A DNA stretch of 64,000 bases from NCBI GenBank assembly GCA_964017195.1, contig OZ024896.1, forward strand, positions 32,974,307-33,038,306, given 5' to 3'. Below are positions 35,576 through 48,568 of this stretch, in pieces. The DNA comes from Siderastrea radians (taxonomy: Eukaryota > Cnidaria > Anthozoa > Scleractinia > Rhizangiidae). The translations under genes and the position numbers were made by a program. Each line of letters starts with the position of its first letter. The first letter of the stretch is position 1. The notes beneath the pieces were generated by a model. The model saw only the letters and a program-made list of their open reading frames with translations, did no database searches and was not told the DNA's origin.

Positions 35576-38500
35576 ATGGCTCCCCAAATCGTTCTAATCT
35601 CTGGTTGTTCTAGCGGCATAGGGCTCGCTACCGCTGTTCATCTCGCCAAAGATGATGAGAAGCGCTTCAAGGTTTACGCCACCATGAGAAATCTGGCGAA
35701 GAAAGGACAACTGGAGGAAGCAGGAAAGGAATATTCTGGAGACACATTGATTATCAAGCAGATGGATGTGTGTAGTGATGAATCAGTCAACAGAGCTGTA
35801 CAAGAAGTGCTGGACACTGAAGGGAGAATTGATGTGTTGTGTGAGTATCGAAGTATCTTTCTATATCTCAGATCATGATAACTCAATCATCATCTTATCT
35901 TCTGTCAACGACTTCAAAAACCTGCCACGGTGCGTCCTAAAGATCAGACGGGCTCAAATCACACTTGGCAATCCAACCAGCATGAATCAACTTTAATGTG
36001 TTGTATAAGTTGAATCGACGTCTTTCTGATTTCTATATGAAATCAAGTATGTGGTAAAATATTTCATGAAATGATTTCGAGCGACTCCGAAACGCATTGA
36101 ATGAATAAATTAATTAAAGAGTAATCCGTTATGCTACACATGTCATTTCACTTTGGCCTTTCCAGTTTTTTGGCTCACAACACTCATCTTTAATTTCTCG
36201 CTATCACCGTTAAACTTTAGATACCTAAGGAAAATCTGATTGCTTCAACGCTCGCATGTCCTTCGAAAAATTTCATTCTTACAGTCAGGAGACTAGAAAA
36301 TGCATAGCCTGTGTGAGTAGGGCTGCACACAGGCTGACAAAAGCATGGTTTAAAATTATATATGAACAGTTGGATATTACAGAGATATCTTTTTCCACTT
36401 AAGAAAGGATTAATTGCACTGTTCTGTGAGCCTGTTGTATTAAAATAGCAACAGATTGAGAAGATAATTTGGAAACATGTAAAAACGCAAAGCCGGAGGG
36501 AAACAAAGGCCTTGTTACTATTCTTGGAGCGGCTATGATGGTGCACAATCTTTTGTTTTACGCCATAAGTTACGGTTAACTGAGTGAATGAACTGACATA
36601 TTTCCAATGGCTAGTTGTTTGGATATATTTCAAGAACTATTGTGTATATGCGGCTGGCACGGTTGAATTAGCAAGATCTCAAAAATAACAAAGAAGGGCG
36701 GCAGGAATCCTAAACTATGTCCTATTTTAGAACTATGGTATTTTTAGCGAGCTAGCGCTTAAGATATTCTATCGCGTGTTTACAATTCAGATTAAGCCCT
36801 GTGGTCAACCAGACGCCACACTTCACGCAAAATCGGTCTTCATTGTTGCAACATGCATGGTGCAAATGATACGTGATATTGAACATATTTTGTCGGATTA
36901 ATTGCTTAAAAATAAACAGACGCAACATACATTTTTAAATTTGCAAAATGTTCTATCAACCAATTCAATTCGATCAGAGGGGGAGAGTTAGTGATAGTGG
37001 GGCAGGTGAGAGCCCCACAATTTACTAAATCCAGGGGCTAAAATACAAGAGAAATAACAAACAAACAGTGAGATCAGAAGAAGAACGAATGGTATCCCAC
37101 AATCCTTTGCCTCATTGAATTTCATGAAGATGGCGAATGTCTTGTGACACATGGCGGATTTTGCCTGTTTTCGCTTTGGATTTTTTCGCAGATAAAGCGT
37201 TTCGCTGAGGATAGAACACTTCAAAACGCAAACGTGCAACTTTCATCATGAGATAGGTGTTGTTTCTTTTGAATTTAGCACATTAGAAATAGGTTTTTTA
37301 GATAATTTTAATAACAATGTCTCACGCCGTCCGTTACCATCGCTTCAATGAGTTGCACGAAGTTAATGATAGGTCTCTTTATGCTTGAGTAATTTACAGA
37401 AACAGTTAAAATCTGAATAATTAAAAGGTATTTAGACAACTTTGTACTATAGTGACCCTTAGTGACCCGACAGTTTCAAATTTCTGAAGGTTCGAAAATG
37501 GTCCAAATCCCTGCAGTTTCGAGTATCACGTTTTAACTCACATGGCGATTCCGCGACAAATGTAATAGAGCAATAAACAGGTTTAAAGGAGTTTAATTGC
37601 GCTTTTTCTTTATTGTGCTTTCCGTGCGAGCAAGGAGTGAATTAATTGCTTGTGCTTTGTTGGATAAGCTCAAAAGGATCCGTGAAGATTACCAGTTATT
37701 AGCCGTTGCTTTCTCCTCGAGTATGGTCAACTGGGTGACAGATATCACTATTTATGTCTCTACTTGAAATGGCCGAAGTAGTTTGAAACAAAACCTCGAG
37801 ATCGCAAATTATTGTTTCAGTTAATTGTCCATTGTCCTGTGCATTTATAAACTACTCAAGGAAGAATTCGAGGAAGCGATTTTTGAAAACATTGCCTACA
37901 ATCATCAGAATCATCAACAACATCCTCGGGTAAACACATGATACAACTCGCTGGATCTTGTCTTTGGCAACAAATTCGCATCGATGATCGGTACATGACA
38001 ATTAACAATATATTACTCACGGCGATGTCGCAACTGCGATTTATTTGAATCAAGTAGGACTGCACAAGCCAACGAACTGTTCTTCAACTGAGCTATCATC
38101 GATCTACTTCGAGAACAATCAGACCCTTCATTAAGGCAAACTTTCGAGGAAACTCTAGCGAATTTCCTTGCAATAAAGTGCAGCATAGGCAAAACCTTTC
38201 AGGTGAACACTAAATCCTTCCATTGATACGCAGCGTGAGCACTAGACCAGACGCGTTAATACGAAACAGAGTATTCTGCGTTGTAACACGTTACAAACGA
38301 AGCTGCCGCCATTTGAGTGAAACTCATTCCATCGATCCCTCAAGAGACTGATTGCGTCACTTCAGATTTTGATAATATAGTTGAAAATGCAAAGGATTGT
38401 GGGATACTATTCATTCTTCTTCTGCAGTGAGATGAAACGAAACGATACGGGACAAAAGCAGACGAGAGAGACCAGATTAGACCAGACAAGCAAGACGAGA

Positions 38501-40220
38501 CGAAACCTGCGGACGAAACAAGATGAGACGAGACGATACAAAATAACGCTCACCTTCCGCTAAAACGTCTGAACTGTTGCATACAGTGCAAACAGTATTT
38601 CCGTGAAATACAAAATACAAATTTGTACAAATTTGTACAATTTAGTTGTTTGAACATTTTAGTTGAAAAATTGTTGAAACATGAACAGCCGCTTATTTGA
38701 CCAGATGACTAGATGAAATTGACTATTCACAAAATTCACTCTTTACAAAATTGCACAAATTTGGGCAATTTTGTTTTGACTATTTACAAAATTGCATAAA
38801 TTTGTGCAATTTTGCAATTTTGTGCAATTTTGTGTTAGAAATGTTTCACGGAAATACTTTTTGCACTCCAATGTTTCGTGTTCTATTTATTCTTTGCATA
38901 CAGTTTGCAACGCTGGCATTGGCGCGTTTTCTGTTCTGGAATGCACTCCAACCGAAAAGGCACAGGAAGCAATGGACGTGAACTTCTTTGGTACTTACCG
39001 GCTGATAAAGGCTGCATTACCGAGCATGAAAGCGAGGCAAAGTGGTCACATCATCAACTGTGCTTCTGAGGGAGGTATCATTGGTATGCCGTTCTTTGAA
39101 ATCTACACAGCGTCGAAGTTTGCTGTTGAGGGCCTCACTGAGAGCTTGGCTCCAATGCTGCGCCAGTTTAATATCAGGTTAACAGTTAGCTTATTTAAAG
39201 TCGTTCGAATACGGCATTTTCTGGAATAAGAGCCCTCGCCAGCTCCAATAAGCGCCCTCCCCCGAATAGGCGCCCACCCTCTTGGCCAAAATAGTAAATA
39301 AGCGCCCCCCCCTCTCCCATCCCTAATTTTTTCAATAGTAAGGATATTACAAGGAAGCCTGTTTCCATTGGGGGACTACGGTATTCACATAAAAAAGTTC
39401 ACTGAACGAAAAAACATTTGATTTTCATTACATTTGCATTGGATAATGCTGTAGATTTTTTCCATACGAAGATTTAGCCAAAGTAAAGCTACAGTCTGTT
39501 GAAAGAGGAAAAATAATTAGCGCCTCTCTCGATAAAGGCTCACCTTTTTAGCCGAAATTTCAAATAAGCGCTCGGGTGCTTATGCGAGGAAATACAGTAG
39601 ACTGGTTATGCATGCACGCATGCCAATGGTGTTTGTGCTTTCGTTGGTATTTTCAGAGTTGGCAAAACTTGTCAGTACTCTCAGATGTATAACAAAGAAT
39701 TCTCCCAAACTTGAAACTGTTAAAATATATACCTAGTTCAATTCAATAAAGGTTGCTTCGGCAATTGGCAATTGGGCATTGGGGCATATGGAACACAATG
39801 CAATGCTTTGCTTGAGTGACCGCCAAACAATAGCTTCCCAATGCGCAATTGCCCAATGCCCAAAGCAACCTTTATTGAATTAGGTATATATTTGTGATAA
39901 TTAAAGGACCTTGCCAGAGCCCTACAAGGCAATTGTATCAGCTGTCTCCTATGTTTGCCAGACGGTATAGCGTAGCTATCACATTTTGAAGAAATGTAGT
40001 TTATGCACCTCTCGCTTGTATTTATATATCTACCTCATTATAATAGCATGAAAATGAAAGCACATCTTTTTTACCTTAGCATTATGCTAATATTTTTAGC
40101 TTAGTAGTATTCACAATTAAAAGCAATACATATGCTAAAGACTCTGACACTTTTATCACATGATTATTATCATCATCATCATTATCATCATCATCATCAT
40201 CATCATTGTCATCATTATTG

Positions 40221-40251
<31 letters not shown>

Positions 40252-40840
40252 TGTCATCATCATTGTCATCATAATCATCATCATCATCAGTTTATTTGTT
40301 TTTTAGGTGACGACATCAGTTTAGTGGCCAATGCTACTGACAATTAACGTTTGAAACTGCTAAAAACTGATCAGACAGAGAAACTACTGGTATCCAAATG
40401 TATAGACTTTAGTTAATAACAGCCTTTCACTCATAAATAATGATGCAATTTTTAAATTACTGCGTCTGTTTTTCCTTCCCTGCTCCAACAGATGTACACT
40501 GCTAGAGCCAGGCCCCGTGAAGACGTTGGTCTTTGAAAACTCTCAAGTTTGGGCTGCATCCATAGACAGTTCGAATGCCGACCAAAAGACGCAAGATTTA
40601 ATGAAACGTGGCTTTGAAAACCTGAAAGGAGCCTTGAGCAAAGGTGTGGAGCCAAGCGAGATAGCTGCTGCAGTAAAAGATATAATTTTAGGCAAAAATA
40701 CTAACTTCCGTGTTCAACCACATGTTGACCATCTGACTGGCATAATTGCCTCAAAATTTAAAGACCCGGCTTGCAATGAACCGATTAATTTAATGGAAAA
40801 GCTATTGTATGGAGAGTTGAAGGACGCAAATATAAATTAA
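35576..40840 (+). CDS. SDR gene D: retinol dehydrogenase 8 / 17-beta-HSD1-like, three exons
   Basis: Exons 35576-35840, 38904-39177 and 40492-40840; phases 1 and 2; 295 aa. SGCSSGIG 9-16, Arg38, N115, S143, Y156, K160 and PGPV are kept. The usual NNAG reads CNAG, as in human HSD17B1, so it is probably tolerated. Donors are GTGAGT (intron 1) and GTTAAC (intron 2); the latter is weaker than the GTAAAC/GTAAAT of the other copies. Introns are unrelated to those of A-C. A TATATA run lies just before the ATG. Exon 2 sits between two MITEs (38586-38864 and 39210-39599). In exon 3 the conserved RCQTN phrase is changed to RVQPH, suggesting a different substrate pocket (inferred). No AATAAA close downstream. 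Confidence 0.88.
38430..38540. repeat. Degenerate GACGAAACGA purine-rich repeat
   Basis: Almost T-free strand made of GACGA, GAGAC and GAAACGA units, in intron 1 of gene D. Confidence 0.7.
38586..38864. mobile_element. ~280-bp MITE 39 bp before exon 2 of gene D
   Basis: GTGCAAACAGTATTTCCGTG (left) is mirrored by TTTCACGGAAATACTTTTTG (right). The interior is made of ACAAATTTGTACAATTT and TTTGTGCAATTTTG repeats. No target duplication is evident. Confidence 0.65.
39210..39599. mobile_element. TA-bounded MITE with GCGCCC repeats, intron 2 of gene D
   Basis: Ends TACGGCATTTTCTGGAATAA and the inverse of TACTGTATTTCCTCGCATAA. AATAAGCGCCC-like phrases repeat inside. TA at both borders fits a mariner-type element. 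It starts 33 bp after the exon 2 donor. Confidence 0.65.
40162..40289. repeat. CAT/ATC microsatellite, intron 2 of gene D
   Basis: Long (ATC)n with scattered TTG and TTA interruptions. The poly-His frame across it is an artefact. Confidence 0.95.
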
Positions 40841-40965
40841 ACAGCCTTTATATTTCGTCTCAAGCTTAGTGCTATTGAGCTAATAGCTTTAACTATCAGT
40901 TTTAACTTAAAAGCTAATAAGTGCTATTGAGCTAATAGTTAATTAGTTATACGTACCCTACTTAA

Positions 40966-41140
40966 ACAGTAGAGTTTTTCTGTCGAAGGCATTATCGTGT
41001 GATAGGTTGCCCGAGGAAATTTGATGTTCACAGCAAATATTATTCCGAGAAGGTAGTTCAAGGGCTTATATGAAGTTTGAACATCACATTTCCGAGGCAA
41101 CCTATCACACATAGGGCCTGAGATAGAAGGACTCTATTGT
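40966..41140. mobile_element. ~175-bp foldback
   Basis: 40997-41030 and 41078-41110 are inverse copies (GTGTGATAGGTTGCCCGAGG...). The outer AGTAGAGTTTTTCTGTC pairs imperfectly with GATAGAAGGACTCTATT. Confidence 0.7.
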
Positions 41141-41148
41141 TTTTATTG

Positions 41149-41286
41149 TACAACGCTAAATTTTGTAGCGAAAATTGCCACAGGCGGGCACTATGCGCTG
41201 ATAGGCGCCCGCTGACGAGAGACACTATCACGTCACGTAACCGACCAGCTTCGACCAATGGGAGCACGCCAAAATTTAGCGTTGTA
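41149..41286. mobile_element. 138-bp element with perfect 17-bp inverted ends
   Basis: TACAACGCTAAATTTTG at 41149-41165 and its exact inverse at 41270-41286. It may use a TA target. Directly between two other palindromes. Confidence 0.7.
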
Positions 41287-41335
41287 CTGTAACTTTAGTT
41301 AGTCTAAAAATGGTTCTTGTGAAGCAAAAGTCATT

Positions 41336-41499
41336 TAGCCTGCGAGCAGGCTCTCGTTTGGGTTATATGCGCGAGATGCGAGATGCGAGTGGCGAAGACG
41401 CGAGAGCGCTCTCGCGGCTTCGCCGCTCGCCTCGTGGCTTCACCACTCACGTCTCGCATCTCGCGCATATAACCCAAACGAGAGCCTGCTCGCAGGCTA
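41336..41499. mobile_element. 164-bp palindromic element with 9-bp target duplication
   Basis: Ends TAGCCTGCGAGCAGGCTCTC and its exact inverse. The arms continue through GTTTGGGTTATATGCGCGAG on both sides. AAAGTCATT is duplicated at 41327-41335 and 41500-41508. The centre adds a second inverted pair around GAGAGCGCTCTC. Confidence 0.92.
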
Positions 41500-41508
41500 A
41501 AAGTCATT

Positions 41509-43892
41509 CGCCATTTATTGCAATCAACTGAAAGATCCAAGAGATAACATCATTGACTCTCGGTCTGATTTTTCATTCAGCTAGTATAAAAATCTGAACA
41601 ATCTGGTTCACCTAATCTGATTCTGGATTGGCTAAAAGGACGGAAAGCGACTCTACCGCTTCTCTGCTGTCCTTCCCAAACTCATTAATAATTTATTTAT
41701 TTAACTACCAATGACCAGATGTATACCACGTCACGTGCACCCGTTTGGATACCCAGTGAAAAACGGTATACCACTCTCCAGTAAGAGTGGTATATACCAC
41801 TGAACTATGCACATTTCACAACTGCCACAAAATTAGTAAATTTTAATTAGTCAGTTGTGTCCACTACTCGTAAAATGGTTCTGTTACCCGGCGGTTCACA
41901 TTTAAGACCCATTTAACGGTTTACACAGCAACGCTTGAACAATGTTAAACACCATAGACAATTTTTTCGCGCTTGTAACTGAGACTTTCCAGAAAGTGAA
42001 AGGTCTAAACAGATTTTTCTTCTATGGTTCGTGAAGGCAACCTTTGAATTCATGCGGTTCCCGGCTTGATAACAGTATTTTTTTAAAATTACTTGCTTCA
42101 CTTGCCGCACTTACCTCCTTGAAGTTTACGTTTGGCCTGCACAGTACCAGTAAAGATTTTTTGCCTCTAAGACTTTTAGGCAGTCGAAACAGGATGATTC
42201 CGAAGGTAGTTTTGTGGCACGGTTGAAAAGGACGCCAATACAAATATTAGCATTGCCATAAATGGTTTGCGGAAAAAACCGTGGCATTCTTCGCGGCATT
42301 GCGAACAACCAACTACATGCTAATCACAACCTTTTGCTCACAAAAGCAAACAAATTTTGCTTGTCAGTAAAGTGTTGATTATCTACTGTTTATTATTATT
42401 AAACAAACAAAACAAAACAAGATATTGTAAGAACAACACTATTTGGTCCAGTTCCGCCAAAATATATCAAAATTTCTCTTACTAGACCGGTCAGTTAAGG
42501 CAAAAATCGTGACAAATCGCGTAAAAGCATAAAATTTGTCAAACACATTCTTGAGACCATATAAAACAAATTCAAGAGGGGTGCCACGCGATCCGAGCAT
42601 CCGGGGGCCGGGGAACGCAAATCTATTTTCAATAACTTGGCCACAGGACAACCAGGCTCACTAACAAATCGCAAATAGCAAAAAAGAATTATTTTAGGGA
42701 TCTTTTTAACTGGTTTCATCTGCGAACGACAAAAAAGAAAAAAATAAATAAATAAACCAACATATTCAATAACGCAATTTGTGATCACCGTTAGCCACGC
42801 AAACTGTAAATCTCGAGATCGATCGTTATAAGAGATAAAGGCCGACAAAGCTCGACAACGAAAACATCAAAAGGTATAGCTGGAATGACGTGGCGAGCTT
42901 CAGAATATTTTCACCAAACCGGAGAAGGGGATTTTTATGGATTAATCTGTCATCTCTCTGGTGTAAACAGAAACCTGCATAACAGGCATTATTTAAAAAC
43001 GCCTGTTCTGCAGGCTGTTGTAAGTGTGAAGTGCTAAGGCTGTTAGCTGCATTCAGAGGAAAAACAAATACATGTGATGGTAAAAAAAAAAATAAATAAA
43101 ATAACACAGCAATAGCAATTTTAACGTTAATCTTGAAGAACGTGAAATGTTGTCAGGGAAGATTCTGGTCTATTCCCGGTCTATTATTATTATTCTGGCC
43201 TCTGATCTACTCGTTATTCAAAAGACCAACACTGAAACTCTAAGACGATAACTATTTACGTCCCTCGTTATCCTAGGGCGGAAGGTTGAGTTCGTCGCCG
43301 TATCAAGGCCTTTTCGCTCTCCGTTTATGCGTTGCATTCGGAATCTAGTAGTCGCGGGTAATTTTGCCTGACTAATGTTTTACGCGTTTTTCAGGCTAAC
43401 GCTCGCCTGAAACATACAATAAGACCCTGTTCTGCAGACTTCGGCGTCTTTTTCTCAGATCGCGGGAGGAATCGGTATTAGCGATCTTCAGTACCCGATG
43501 CGGTGTACTGAATTTAGAACTGCCAGACAAAAAAGAAAGAAAAACGCTCGACACTGGGAAAAGTGGTGACTAATCGCTATAGCTGGTTGACTACCATGAA
43601 AGAGAGCTTAGCAAGCGCGTGCTTTTTATGGTACTCGCTGGGGACATACGTCTGATGGCAGATTGAACTGAACGTTACCAATTTTGTTTAATCAGTCATT
43701 CTGTTTTTATTCGAAACTGACGTTTAAAGTAAAGACAGATTTGTGAGTGGTCTTAAAATGTCTCTCCCGATATGTTTTTAAAAAAATATTAGATTTAAAT
43801 AAACTCCCTGGCATTTTCTGGATTTTTCCTCAACCCGACTTGCGAAAAAGGAGCGGAAAAATCCAAGGATATGTGGCTTGTAAACTTTAACG
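41509..43892. other. Intergenic, repeats only
   Basis: Includes an inverted relative (about 42440-42640) of the repeat at 44370-44590. No supported coding region. Confidence 0.45.
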
Positions 43893-44231
43893 TAGACTTC
43901 GAGCAGTCTCTCTTTCCGCTCAGGGATAGCCGAGGGAAACGAACAAGCGAGCGGGCGCGAACATCGCCCGCGGCGTTGAAAGGTGATGCGCGTGACGAGC
44001 CGCTAGTCGTAGTGAGCCGGAAAGAGAGACTACACACTAAGCCACACCGGTTGAATTACGTGTTGCTCTCACAACGCAAAACTCTCATTGGCCCTTTTTC
44101 GGAGATTTCTCACTACACTAGCGGCTCGACACGCGCGTCGCGTTTCATGGCCGCGGGCGATGTTCGCGCCCGCTCGCTTGTTCATTTCCCTCGACTATCC
44201 CTGAGCGGAAAGAGAGACTGCTCGTAGTCTA
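43893..44231. mobile_element. 339-bp foldback, eroded 9-bp target duplication
   Basis: Ends TAGACTTCGAGCAGTCTCTC and the inverse of TAGACTACGAGCAGTCTCTC. The arms of ~80 bp run through CGGGCGCGAACATCGCCCGC. Flanks ACTTTAACG (43884-43892) and GGTTTAACG (44232-44240) agree at 7 of 9 bases. Confidence 0.8.
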
Positions 44232-44369
44232 GGTTTAACGGCTGTTTGTTGTCGTTTTCTCTCGTTCGCTGACAAGGCCAGTGAAAAAGGCCCATCAAAC
44301 CCTTTTCAGTTTGCCACTGAGTGGTCTGTTCATGAGCGTAAGAGTCCTGTGACCATGAATGAAAATTGA

Positions 44370-44590
44370 TTTGAGTGCTGTGTCTCCCCGGGATACCCGG
44401 ATCACGTGGCACCCCTTCTAAATTTGTTCTGTATTCCCTCAAGGACGTGTGTGCCAAATTTGGTTGTTTTACGCGATTTGGCACGATTTTCGTAATTTTC
44501 GACGCTAACGGACTGGACTATACTTACGTTTTCATGTTCTATGGCCAAAAGCCACCAAATATAAAACTAAATTGGATACAAAGTAAAGAT
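44370..44590. repeat. Dispersed repeat, inverse copy of 42440-42640
   Basis: GTGGCACCCCTTCTAAATTTGT onward matches the reverse complement of the earlier block, including TTTACGCGATTTGGCACGAT. Similar short frames in both copies are probably a by-product. Confidence 0.6.
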
Positions 44591-44908
44591 ACACTGACCT
44601 TTTAAACTGAACTGGATACTGAATAATTTGCGAATAAAAACTCGCAAAATTACGAGGATGATCTGTTGCAGTTCGTTAAAACTGATTCATAACAGTTGTT
44701 TAGAAATCAAAATTATTGCCATTCGGATAGGATTTTAACCTTTTAATTTACCCCTTATTTGCTCTCTCAATTTATTTTTCTTGATTTCATCACTTTTAGC
44801 GTTTTCTTCCTATGTTAATGTAACAAAGCAAGCTTCCCGCAAGTTCCTGACCATACATAAAAAACAAGCAAACAAACAATTTGTCAGCCTGGATGCCGTC
44901 CAGACCGT

Positions 44909-45081
44909 TTAACCTTTTAAGCCCCGGCATCATTATACAAATTCCCCTTACTTATACTGGTCTCCATTCATTTTTCATTGAGTACTTGTTGGGATCGGGA
45001 GATCTTGTCTACATCCATATGATCGATAACCGATATGAGGAGAAATTTGATGTTGGTCATTATTGGAGCTCAAAGGATTAA
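44909..45081. mobile_element. TTAA-flanked MITE, copy 3 (diverged)
   Basis: TTAACCTTTTAAGCCCCGGC at the left and GCTCAAAGGATTAA at the right, TTAA at both borders. Confidence 0.6.
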
Positions 45082-45227
45082 TAGACAATCTGATGTTTTT
45101 AAATAATTTTCGTAATTAAAGGGAAACATGCGTTAAACTCTCATAACAACAGTAGTAAATTCCTTTTTTGTTTTAATCTTGTAGCCATGTACAACTTCCG
45201 TAAAAGAAAGTGAAAAAAAATAATATG

Positions 45228-45440
45228 ATAAGATAAACCGGCAATAATTATGCAAATAACCTCGACATTACTGACAATGTGATGAGAGGATTTCTAATGA
45301 TACTTTACCATCGTTGTAGCATCTTAAGTCTAATTGTCGATCACGTGAGTGATTTATGAACTAATAAATAGGACTTTCAAATTTTTAACGTCCATCAATT
45401 TAAGGCAGCACTTAAAAACGATCAAATTCGACTAAAACCC
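45228..45440. repeat. Dispersed repeat, uninterrupted copy
   Basis: From ATAAACCGGCAATAATTATG to ATCAAATTCGACTAAAAC. A second copy (59487-59561 plus 60942-61084) is split by the 1371-bp element. In this copy TTTCTAATG occurs once (45291-45299), the empty target. Confidence 0.85.
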
Positions 45441-48400
45441 GTACGCTGTCACTTTTGTCACTCGTGGTCACTCGTGTGCACTATTAGACACGATCTCACT
45501 GAGTCGACCAAAACCCCGTACACTGTTACTGTTGTTACCGTCGTGTTTTCGAATTCCGTCCAACCAAAATGCAGAAACAGTGAAATGCTGGTTAAAAATA
45601 CCTCCCCTTTCCCTCATTACGTTCGTGTCGTCATGACGACACGATGCGTTATGTTACCGAGAACAGTGCATTCCTGTGTAAACCATTCTTAGATGGTAGA
45701 AATATGAATGAAATGCGCTATGTTGTTGTGTTACGAATAAACCATAGTTAGCGAGTAATACAGCAGGAACATGTTTATAGTGCAAGTAAGTCAAGTTTAT
45801 AACAACAGGGAGAAAAGTAATATTTTGAGCGTAAGAGAGGGAAAAAAGAGTTTAGAAATGTCATATTTGTGTTACTGAGCGCGTGAAGTATTTGAACTGA
45901 GATTTCTAGGTGTGGTAGATAAGCTCTTAAAATACGTTTGAATTGCTTGTTCAAGATTACGTAAGTGTATATGGTGAGAGAGCGGTTTTAGTCGTGAAAT
46001 TATTTTTAAGAGGTCTGAGAATATAGTGTACTTGATGTTGGTGTCTCTAGTAAGAATCCGTGCTTAATTTTGAGTAATATAGGGTGAGTGATATAATTTT
46101 TATTTATAGTATTTAATACGACAGCTGTGAAATTGTGTAAAAACGGGTTGATTGGGAGGGAAAGTTTTTTGTAATTATGCTTAGTTGTGGCGCGAAAATG
46201 CGTAACCTGACAAAGCCTTGCTCAGGCCGCTAAGTGTAGTTTGATTTAGTGATCTGAGATGTTAAGCAAACCTAACAAACGGCTAACATCGAATTTGTTA
46301 GGTTAACGAAGTCAAATCTTAAAATTAATGAGGGTTTATTAGGTTTAAAGTTAGACTTAACATACTGTGAAATGAAGTTGTTTTCAGTTCAGGTTAATTG
46401 TGAATAGAGCATTGTTTAGGTAGTCTGAAAATTGGCCTGAGAAAGTCGTCTGACGTTTATTTTGTGCTCAAAACTCTGATTTAGATTGAGCAAATTATAT
46501 AGGCTAACAATAAGCTTATAGAATCCAAAAATGATACATACGTTTGGAAAGGAACAAATTGAAGCAGTCGTGGTAACATGATCATTATAGAATATCTGAC
46601 TGAACATAAGCCAAAGCTCATCAAATTCGGTACTATTTATTGTTAGTGGTTTCATGGTTTTGTTCCATTATATTAGGCTATGCGTTGAACATATCAGAGC
46701 GCCACATTTTTGTAGGGTGACCGTAATTAAACTCACAGTCACAATGAAACAGCAGGACATGCCTTGGAAAAAGCTATGTCTATAATATTTTCACGGATTA
46801 CAGTCAAATTATAAGCTAACCAACTGTTTAAAATTTAGTCAGTTGAGGACTTGAACATAACGAAATTAAAATGCTTACAAATTTGTTCACAGATGAGATA
46901 CAAATTCTAGTAACTGTATATTCTGCTTAATGCTTACAAGGCAAATTACAACAGTGGTTACAATGCAGTGAATTGCCAAAAAAAAAAAGAACAATCACCA
47001 GGCAATGTGCCATTAGTCATAGAAGTGAAAACCGTTTGTTTTTGTCTTATATGTCCCTTAGTACTGCTTGGCAACACACGTTGAAACTTGCTCACCTCAA
47101 TGTGTGTCTTGCTTCCTTTTCTTGAAAATGTATAATTATAGATTAACACTGCGTTCTTTCAGGGCAGCCGGATCTATTTTATCAACAGATTTGAGAACAT
47201 CCCAAATCACTGATCTCAGGCAACAGAGAAAAACACGACTCATAGTTTCACAAAATCCATCAATTATAGTCAACAACGAGGAATCACTACCGACTCCTTA
47301 TACAAATTGAGAAACTTGCTGGAATAGCTTATCAATGTTCAGGTAAAAGCAAAGGAACATTGCCATCTTGAAAACGAGGCACAGGTCTACCAGAAATTTT
47401 GCGACTTTGGGTTGTAGGCTGCATTCCAGCATGCATTGAGGTCACGTTTAGAAGAGTTCTAGATCGAATAGGTCAAGGTTTAACCTTTGTTGGTTGAAGA
47501 TTTCATTATGTGGGAATAGCTTTTATATGTCGCGTAGTTGGTTCAATTTAGTTGACTAATTGAATGCTTTGACGGCCAAAACTAAAGGCAGGTTACTGTT
47601 TGTGCATGGCAATGCTGTGAAAAATATTTTCCAATTATGGGATGATGAGCAGTTTGGGTGAATAGAGCACTGTTATTGCGGATTTTGTAACAGGTTATCG
47701 CTAAGTTCGCTTGAGACAGATTTGACGTCAATGTAGTTAATTGAGCTTTGAGCTACTTTAATTTTGTGAAACATGATGTTGTTATCCTACTTGATCGCAT
47801 TACAAAATTGATGTGAAAATATTGTGTGAGCTTAATAGATTTACAACGTTTTGTCAATAGTTGTCAGAATTTATTTAAGACAATGAGAAAGAGACGCAAA
47901 GTGCAGGTCAACTTTTAACCTTTGTTGGTTGAAGATTTAATCATGTCGGAATAGCTTTTCATTGAAGTGTGAGTGTTTATGTCTGGTTAATAGAAGAGGC
48001 ACGTTCACACACTTGAAACACTATCAATTCACAGTCCGTGACGGCCAACGCCGTAATTTAAACACGTGCGAAGATTTACTTCCACGGAAGAAAAATCTGA
48101 ATGTTAAAATGTTAAAACATAATTAATGGCAAATATCAAAGGTAAATCCTTCGTTTTCAAACATTCCTTCTTGTAAGGTACGTAATTCGGTTTCCCTCAA
48201 CTGAAATATCATTCTGAAATATTTCTGTCCAACAGTGATTTGTACGTTTCGACTTGAGCAAAACATATCATCCAAAAAAGAGGTACTACACGTGATATGT
48301 ACACGTGATATGTAGACTCATACACGCGGAATGCCATTTCTGTTTACGTCGTTTACTAGTCGACTCTACTTAGTTAATTGTTACTTTGGTGGACGTCCAA

Positions 48401-48568
48401 AAGACACCAAGAAACGAACTGAGATGTGCTTGGAATGAACTGCAAACAACAATGGATAAATGTGCTTATAATGAACTGCAAGCAGCAACATTTTGGATAG
48501 ATTTCGTACAGGATGTTATGTTTACTGATTCTGAACGCCACCTAGCTGCACTGTGAGACTTTGAGCAA
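45441..48568. other. Intergenic, no gene seen
   Basis: Long AT-rich stretch. A ~55-bp direct repeat, TTTAACCTTTGTTGGTTGAA onward, occurs at 47471-47525 and 47906-47959. TACACGTGATATGTA is doubled at about 48290-48320. Only short unsupported frames. Confidence 0.45.

Noticed and set aside
36304..36340. Hairpin TAGCCTGTGTG...CACACAGGCTGA as a further 9-bp-duplication foldback
   Set aside because: The flanking 9 bases do not match, and the ends differ from the family after TAGCCTG.
40132..40347. Poly-histidine open frame
   Set aside because: Translation of the CAT microsatellite inside intron 2 of gene D.
42439..44605. Similar short protein frames in the two inverse repeat copies
   Set aside because: No recognisable domain; similarity is expected from the DNA repeat itself and the frames break at different points.
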